Part shown: positions 7,151-10,502 of the stretch, in pieces
Numbering within the stretch: the first letter of the stretch is position 1
Layout: every line of letters starts with the position of its first letter
From: Gammaproteobacteria bacterium
GTDB lineage: Bacteria > Pseudomonadota > Gammaproteobacteria > Steroidobacterales > SZUA-146
Length of the DNA: 10,502 nucleotides
NCBI GenBank assembly: GCA_003228965.1
Contig: QIGP01000245.1
Location: 1-10,502 of the forward strand
Reading direction: 5' to 3'
Notes under the pieces: model-generated
What the model was told of the DNA's origin: nothing
The model's database searches: none
What the model saw: the letters and a program-made list of their open reading frames with translations, nothing else
Translations under genes and position numbers: made by a program

Positions 7151-7276
7151 GGTTGTGTGGCCCCTGTAAATTCAGCTTGTTTGGGCAAAATCTGGCGATT
7201 AAGTCGGCCGATTCACTCAAGCTTGGTGCGGGGTGACATACTTTGTCGGATTTCTGAGTTTTTTAACTCTTTTTGT

Positions 7277-7305
7277 TTGACCCGACCCATTGATCCCTTT
7301 AGAAT
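7277..7305 (+). promoter_or_regulatory. Strong sigma-70 promoter of rplU-rpmA
   Basis: TTGACC (7277-7282) and TAGAAT (7300-7305) are separated by exactly 17 bases. The start site would be near 7312, giving a leader of roughly 75 bases before rplU. T-rich sequence at 7259-7278 overlaps and precedes the -35. Confidence 0.75.
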
Positions 7306-7322
7306 TCTCGCTCTTTGCCAGT

Positions 7323-7352
7323 GGGCAGCCTGCCCCAGGCCAGAACGTGGCC
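7323..7352 (+). promoter_or_regulatory. rplU leader with mutually exclusive stem-loops
   Basis: Two adjacent perfect hairpins are possible: A, GGGCA (7323-7327) with TGCCC (7331-7335); and B, GGCCA (7338-7342) with TGGCC (7348-7352). A third, C, GCCTG (7328-7332) with CAGGC (7336-7340), uses the right arm of A and the left arm of B, so C excludes both. Leaders of ribosomal protein genes often bind the product to control their own translation. An L21-responsive switch is an inference here; the overlapping pairings are directly visible. Confidence 0.45.
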
Positions 7353-7385
7353 ACAAAAGGCATGAACAGTTTAGGAGTTATACCA

Positions 7386-7697
7386 ATGTATGCCGTCATT
7401 AAAACCGGTGGAAAGCAATACCGGGTGAAAGAAGGCGCGAGCCTTAAAATTGAGAAGCTTGAAGCCGAAGAAGGCAGCACAGTCGAATTTGATCAGGTTC
7501 TCCTGATTGGAGAAGGCGCGAGCGTTAAGCTTGGCACCCCTGTCATTGACGGCGGTAAAGTGACAGCGACTGTAGAAGAGCAGGGCCGCCGCAAGAAAGT
7601 TGAAGTGGTCAAGTTCAAACGTCGTCAGGGCTACAAGCGCCAGAAGGGTCACCGTCAGGCATTTACCCAAGTTAAAATTACCGGCATCAGCGGTTAG
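7386..7697 (+). CDS. rplU: 50S ribosomal protein L21
   Basis: L21 binds 23S rRNA in the large subunit. The 103 residues equal the E. coli length and run [20 protein letters not shown] through [20 protein letters not shown] to KITGISG, all family landmarks. An upstream ATG in the same frame exists, but the start at 7386 is fixed by the conserved [14 protein letters not shown] beginning and by GGAG at 7374-7377. It is first in an operon with rpmA, nine bases apart, behind a strong promoter and a structured leader. Confidence 0.98.
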   Translation: MYAVIKTGGKQYRVKEGASLKIEKLEAEEGSTVEFDQVLLIGEGASVKLGTPVIDGGKVTATVEEQGRRKKVEVVKFKRRQGYKRQKGHRQAFTQVKITGISG

Positions 7698-7706
7698 GAG
7701 AGAGAC

Positions 7707-7964
7707 ATGGCACATAAAAAAGCAGGTGGTAGTACTCGTAACGGTCGCGATTCCCAATCCAAACGCCTTGGGGTAAAACGCTACGGTGGTCAGGATGTGT
7801 TGGCTGGCAACATTCTTATTCGTCAGCGCGGCACCAAAGTGCATGCTGGTGAAAACGTCGGTCTAGGCCGCGACCATACGTTGTTCGCCAAAGCGAGTGG
7901 TAAAGTTCAATTTTCAGTCCGCGGTCCCAAGAGCCGCTCGTACGTAAGCATTATTACGGACTAA
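7707..7964 (+). CDS. rpmA: 50S ribosomal protein L27
   Basis: L27 sits at the peptidyl transferase centre, where its N-terminal tail reaches the tRNA ends. The 85 residues match the E. coli length and start [20 protein letters not shown], followed by LGVKRYGGQ and [20 protein letters not shown]. There is no cleavable N-terminal extension of the kind found in Firmicutes. GGAGAGAG lies just before the ATG. It is co-transcribed with rplU, and a clear terminator follows. Confidence 0.98.
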   Translation: MAHKKAGGSTRNGRDSQSKRLGVKRYGGQDVLAGNILIRQRGTKVHAGENVGLGRDHTLFAKASGKVQFSVRGPKSRSYVSIITD

Positions 7965-8016
7965 GTCGTCTTGACAGTCTGGGTGTTTCCCAGGCTAAAA
8001 CTCGATAGTTAATTTG

Positions 8017-8041
8017 AAGCCCGGCGATTGCCGGGCTTTTT
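8017..8041 (+). terminator. Rho-independent terminator of rplU-rpmA
   Basis: A nine-pair stem AAGCCCGGC (8017-8025) with GCCGGGCTT (8030-8038), loop GATT, runs into a T stretch to 8041. A weaker hairpin without T-run (CTGGG/CCCAG, 7979-7993) precedes it. Confidence 0.9.
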
Positions 8042-8097
8042 CGTTTGCGCTCGAAGAGCTTGATCCGATAACGGGTCCACCGCAAAAAAGCGGCTCG

Positions 8098-8130
8098 CCG
8101 CTGCTGCATTCAATGGCGCAGCGGGTTTTT
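8098..8130 (+). terminator. Second terminator-like hairpin ahead of obgE
   Basis: CCGCTGC (8098-8104) pairs with GCAGCGG (8118-8124) over a 13-base loop and is followed by G and five Ts (8126-8130). An overlapping small palindrome, AGCGG/CCGCT (8089-8102), competes for the left arm. The large loop lowers confidence. It lies only about 43 bases before the obgE start, so it would separate obgE from rplU-rpmA or damp read-through. Confidence 0.4.
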
Positions 8131-8172
8131 ATCCATTTCGCGACCAGCAGGCACATAAGGTAAAGTATCGCT

Positions 8173-9246
8173 ATGAAATTCGTAGATGAAGCCACAGTTC
8201 GCGTCAACGGCGGCCGGGGTGGCAACGGTAGCGCAAGCTTCTTGCGCGAGAAATACATTGAGAAGGGTGGTCCTGACGGCGGCGACGGCGGTCGCGGGGG
8301 GAGTGTCTATCTGGTTGGCGACTCAGGCATTAATACGCTGGCCGATTTTCGTGTAGCACGTAAATTTAGTGCCGAAGACGGCAAGCCAGGTGCGCGCCGT
8401 GAAATGACCGGGCGCAGCGGCGAAGACATTTTTATCCGGGTGCCAGTGGGCACCATTATTTCCGATACGGAATCTGGCGAGATCATTGGCGATATCACGC
8501 GCCAGGATCAGCGGTTACTGGTTGCCTCTGGTGGTGAGTCAGGCATTGGTAACGTTCATTTTAAGAGTAGCGTTAATCGCGCGCCACGCCAATTTACTCC
8601 GGGTAAGCCAGGCGAGGCACGTAAGCTGCTAATGGAGCTTAAACTGCTAGCCGATGTGGGTTTGCTGGGTATGCCCAATGCTGGCAAATCGACCTTGATC
8701 CGGGCCATGTCCGGAGCGCGACCGAAAGTGGCGTCGTATCCATTCACCACGCTTCACCCAAGCCTGGGCGTTGTTCAAATTGAAAGCGATCGCAGTTTCG
8801 TGATGGCCGATATTCCAGGTTTGATTGAGGGCGCAGCCGAAGGAGCAGGTCTTGGTATTCGCTTTCTCAAGCACCTTCAACGTACCCGGTTATTGTTACA
8901 TCTGGTGGACGTCTGGCCTATGGACGAGTCTATCGATCCTGTAGCCGAGGTAACAGCCATTGCCTCAGAACTAACGCGATTCAGCGAAGAGCTTGCGAGC
9001 CGCCCTCGTTGGCTGGTACTTAACAAAATGGATTTGGGACCAGAGGACGAGCAGGACAAACGCTGCGAAGACATCGTGAAAAGGCTCGATTGGCAGGGCG
9101 AAGTGTTCCGCATTAGCGCAATCAGCGGTAAGGGCACCAAGGAACTTGCCAAGATCATCATGAGCGCACTGGAAGAAATCATCCGACAGGAAAAAGAAGA
9201 CGGCGAGTCGGGTGGTGTAGATTTGTCGGAGTACGATTTGGACTAG
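8173..9246 (+). CDS. obgE: Obg family GTPase (CgtA/ObgE)
   Basis: Essential GTPase that works in late 50S subunit assembly and links ribosome state to stress signalling. The N-terminal glycine-rich Obg domain spans about 1-158 ([38 protein letters not shown]). The G domain follows: G1 GMPNAGKST (166-174), switch [10 protein letters not shown] (189-197), G3 DIPGLIEGA (213-221), G4 NKMD (284-287) and G5 SAISGKG (315-321). It has 357 residues against 390 in E. coli. The acidic C-terminal tail is short ([17 protein letters not shown]) where the E. coli protein has a long Asp/Glu run. The start is fixed by the conserved MKFVDEA. The ribosome site is weak: AAGG at 8157-8160, about 12 bases away. 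TAAAGT at 8161-8166 could be a -10 with a poor -35, so the promoter is unclear. Confidence 0.98.
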   Translation: MKFVDEATVRVNGGRGGNGSASFLREKYIEKGGPDGGDGGRGGSVYLVGDSGINTLADFRVARKFSAEDGKPGARREMTGRSGEDIFIRVPVGTIISDTESGEIIGDITRQDQRLLVASGGESGIGNVHFKSSVNRAPRQFTPGKPGEARKLLMELKLLADVGLLGMPNAGKSTLIRAMSGARPKVASYPFTTLHPSLGVVQIESDRSFVMADIPGLIEGAAEGAGLGIRFLKHLQRTRLLLHLVDVWPMDESIDPVAEVTAIASELTRFSEELASRPRWLVLNKMDLGPEDEQDKRCEDIVKRLDWQGEVFRISAISGKGTKELAKIIMSALEEIIRQEKEDGESGGVDLSEYDLD

Positions 9247-9382
9247 GGGGTTAGTCCATTGTGAGGGCTAAGCCCCCACACCCCTTCATAGTTTTGTCGT
9301 CTCTTTACTCTCTTACTTTTCGTAAGTTGGCCGCCAGTCCTGCGTGGATGGTTTGTTCGATGATAGTGATGAATTGAAAGAT

Positions 9383-9556
9383 AGTTGAATTCAGTGTTTG
9401 CGTTCAATACAACTCTTTGTCATTGCGAACCCGCAGACCGCGGGTGTGGCAATCTCCGTCCGGTTGCTCTGGATTCAACAAGTAGTGTCACGTCAACGTT
9501 AGGCGATTGCCGCGCGCTTCGCGCTCGCAATGACGAAGTGAAGGTGGAATTCAACT
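9383..9556. repeat. Interspersed palindromic repeat element (MITE-like)
   Basis: Outer 10-base inverted repeats are AGTTGAATTC (9383-9392) and GAATTCAACT (9547-9556). Inside them lies a second pair, GTCATTGCGA (9419-9428) and TCGCAATGAC (9525-9534), then a third, GGCAATC (9448-9454) and GATTGCC (9505-9511). Each arm carries its own small hairpin between the second and third pairs: ACCCGC/GCGGGT in the left arm and GCGCG/CGCGC in the right. The GTCATTGCGA...GGCAATC...GATTGCC...TCGCAATGAC layout is that of a palindromic repeat scattered through many proteobacterial genomes. It has no coding capacity of its own. Confidence 0.65.
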
Positions 9557-9576
9557 GTTCGGTTAATTAGTCACTG

Positions 9577-9593
9577 TGGGAGCGTAGCTCCCA
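9577..9593. repeat. Perfect short hairpin
   Basis: TGGGAGC (9577-9583) pairs with GCTCCCA (9587-9593) around GTA. It lies just outside the palindromic element. It is not followed by a T-run, so it is better read as part of the repeat cluster than as a terminator. Confidence 0.5.
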
Positions 9594-9624
9594 ATAGGGG
9601 GATGTGGGGGCGAGCCTTCCGCTA

Positions 9625-9645
9625 AGGCCCCGGGGCCTGGCCCCG
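9625..9645. repeat. Two overlapping GC-rich palindromes
   Basis: AGGCCCC/GGGGCCT (9625-9638) is a perfect palindrome with no spacer. It overlaps a second, CGGGGCC (9631-9637) with GGCCCCG (9639-9645) around a single T. The two cannot form together. Confidence 0.5.
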
Positions 9646-9655
9646 TCATAGTAAT

Positions 9656-9686
9656 GAAAAAGCCGGCCCTTAAGGCCGGCTTTTTC
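9656..9686. terminator. Bidirectional rho-independent terminator between obgE and rpsT
   Basis: A 13-pair stem, G-AAAAA-GCCGGCC (9656-9668) with GGCCGGC-TTTTT-C (9674-9686), loop CTTAA. The A-run on one side and T-run on the other let it end transcripts from both directions: rpsT from the right (86 bases past its stop) and anything reading from obgE on the left. Confidence 0.9.
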
Positions 9687-9771
9687 TACCTGCGTGAAGT
9701 CAAGAAGCGCATCAGAGCCAAACAACGCTGTAAGCGGGCTAGCAGCGACGGCGGTTCGGTCTAAGTGAGCG

Positions 9772-10035
9772 CTAACTCAGGGCGTTAACTTTCGCGAACA
9801 GGCGGCGCTTATGACGCGCCGCTTTATTCTTCGAAAAAATGCCCTTGTTAACCATTGAATCAATTACCGGCTCAGCGACTTTCATCGCGGCGGTAGCAGT
9901 GGACTTATCGTCCGCTTCGATGGCGGCTATAACCTTCTTCACGTAGGTACGAACTTTCGAACGTAGCGCCATGTTATGGGCGCGGCGTTTCACATTTTGA
10001 CGGGCGCGTTTAATCGCCTGTTTTGAATTGGCCAA
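9772..10035 (-). CDS. rpsT: 30S ribosomal protein S20, UUG start
   Basis: S20 is a small basic protein that binds 16S rRNA and is needed early in 30S assembly. The 87 residues equal the E. coli length: MANSKQAIKRARQNVKRRAH ... MRSKVRTY-like helix ... GIFSKNKAARHKRRLFAKVN. The start codon is TTG (10035-10033), fixed by the conserved ANSKQAIKRARQ beginning. AGGA lies seven bases upstream (10046-10043), and no ATG would fit. The E. coli gene also starts with UUG, and that poor start is part of its feedback control by S20, so the same control is likely here. It is monocistronic between its own promoter and the two-way terminator. Confidence 0.98.
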   Translation of the reverse strand: MANSKQAIKRARQNVKRRAHNMALRSKVRTYVKKVIAAIEADDKSTATAAMKVAEPVIDSMVNKGIFSKNKAARHKRRLFAKVNALS

Positions 10036-10108
10036 GGTTCTTTCCTCTTTGCTGGCTTTTTTTCAGGTCGCGTTTGGCGTTTTTGAGCTTGCGCACAAAC
10101 GGTGCCGT

Positions 10109-10137
10109 AGTCTGCGGATATAACGCCTGGTTGTCAA
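10109..10137 (-). promoter_or_regulatory. Candidate rpsT promoter
   Basis: On the minus strand a perfect TTGACA (10137-10132) is followed after 17 bases by CAGACT (10114-10109), a weak -10 with three of six matches. The leader would be about 65-70 bases. A TAGAAT farther upstream on the same strand (near 10161-10166) may be a second promoter but lacks a good -35. Confidence 0.5.
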
Positions 10138-10502
10138 TCTCTCGCCCGCGATATATTCACTATTCTACCTAAAAAGGCCTCGCAGATGCGATTTCCCGAT
10201 TGGCCACAATTGATACGAAAAAAATCGCCAGATTTCGGGGGTTTGGCGTAGTCGTCAACCGGCCCTGTGGGTATCATGCGGCGGCTATGTATAACACTTT
10301 GCCAACCACGCTGCCTTACCAGGCTGTAAATGCGCACCCGGGCGTGAGCATTGCCGTGTGGACGGATGTTCAAGTCTCTCGGCGCGTCAACAATGGCGAC
10401 GTGGGGATCCCGGCCAATATCAAGCCCAGGCTCGGGCGGCTTTGGGTGCGAGCGCCCCACGTATGGACAGCTGCCAGTCCGCAGGGCAACAGTACTGACT
10501 TC
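10138..10502. other. Right-end region with no recognised gene
   Basis: In related genomes murJ lies here on the plus strand, but none of its conserved N-terminal sequence is seen. A plus frame is open from 10173 to the window edge, with an ATG at 10287-10289 (MYNTLPTTLPYQAVNAHPGV...), and an overlapping minus frame spans 10134-10460. Both are open, neither has a clear ribosome site, and I recognise neither. It may be the leader of a gene starting beyond the window, or the plus frame may be a partial unknown gene. Confidence 0.3.

Larger units (their letters stand above)
9247..9655. other. Gene-free region between obgE and rpsT, rich in inverted repeats
   Basis: No credible gene is seen where many gammaproteobacteria carry proB. 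The region opens with an imperfect GC-rich hairpin overlapping the obgE stop (GGGGGTTAG 9246-9254 with CTAAGCCCCC 9268-9277, one bulge), which may end obgE transcripts although it lacks a T-run. It then holds a nested palindromic element and further GC-rich palindromes. GCCCCCACA (9272-9280) reappears inverted as TGTGGGGGC (9603-9611), enclosing the element. The 61-codon frame at 9385-9570 runs through the repeat and is most likely not a gene. Confidence 0.6.

Noticed and set aside
7371..7844. 157-codon minus-strand frame across rplU and rpmA
   Set aside because: It is antisense to two ribosomal protein genes of normal length and start; no independent support.
9383..9556. CRISPR array
   Set aside because: The repeats are inverted and nested, not direct and evenly spaced, and no cas gene is present.
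9385..9570. 61-codon plus-strand frame in the repeat region
   Set aside because: It begins and ends within a few bases of the palindromic element and is read through its hairpins; the repeat structure explains the sequence.

Overview
The window looks like chromosomal DNA from a gammaproteobacterium. The evidence is the ordinary gammaproteobacterial block ispB <-> rplU-rpmA-obgE ... rpsT, a 323-residue-class IspB, an 87-residue S20 read from a UUG start as in Escherichia coli, and a YaeQ-family protein. The gene order resembles that of Pseudomonas (ispB, rplU, rpmA, obg, proB, rpsT, murJ), but no proB lies between obgE and rpsT here.

Layout. (1) 1-1410 is a worn accessory stretch: the tail of an unknown gene, a yaeQ gene whose natural start codon is one base out of frame, a short HDOD-like fragment, a decayed type I restriction-modification hsdM remnant with two nonsense codons, and an intact tRNA-Pro(CGG) on the minus strand. 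The remnants lie on the 3' side of the tRNA, where genomic islands usually enter. (2) 1411-6121 holds an RND efflux unit, unusually with the inner-membrane permease first and the periplasmic adaptor second. No outer-membrane channel or regulator gene is in view. Just after the adaptor is a short frame that looks like the beginning of another membrane protein cut off by the convergent ispB gene. (3) 6122-7385 is ispB (polyprenyl diphosphate synthase, minus) and the divergent control region of rplU. (4) 7386-9246 is rplU-rpmA, a strong terminator, then obgE. These are ribosomal proteins L21 and L27 and a GTPase acting in 50S assembly. (5) 9247-9771 has no gene but a nested set of inverted repeats, including an interspersed palindromic repeat element, and ends in a strong two-way terminator. 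(6) 9772-10137 is rpsT with its promoter. (7) 10138-10502 has no recognised gene.

How it works together: the ribosomal and GTPase genes form a translation and ribosome-assembly neighbourhood. ispB supplies the isoprenoid tail of ubiquinone. The permease and adaptor would form a proton-driven export pump that must borrow an outer-membrane channel encoded elsewhere. I see no complete new defence or mobile system. The most interesting signals are the hsdM and HDOD remnants beside the tRNA, the altered proton-relay residues in the RND pump, the switch-like rplU leader, and the concentric repeats where proB would be expected.
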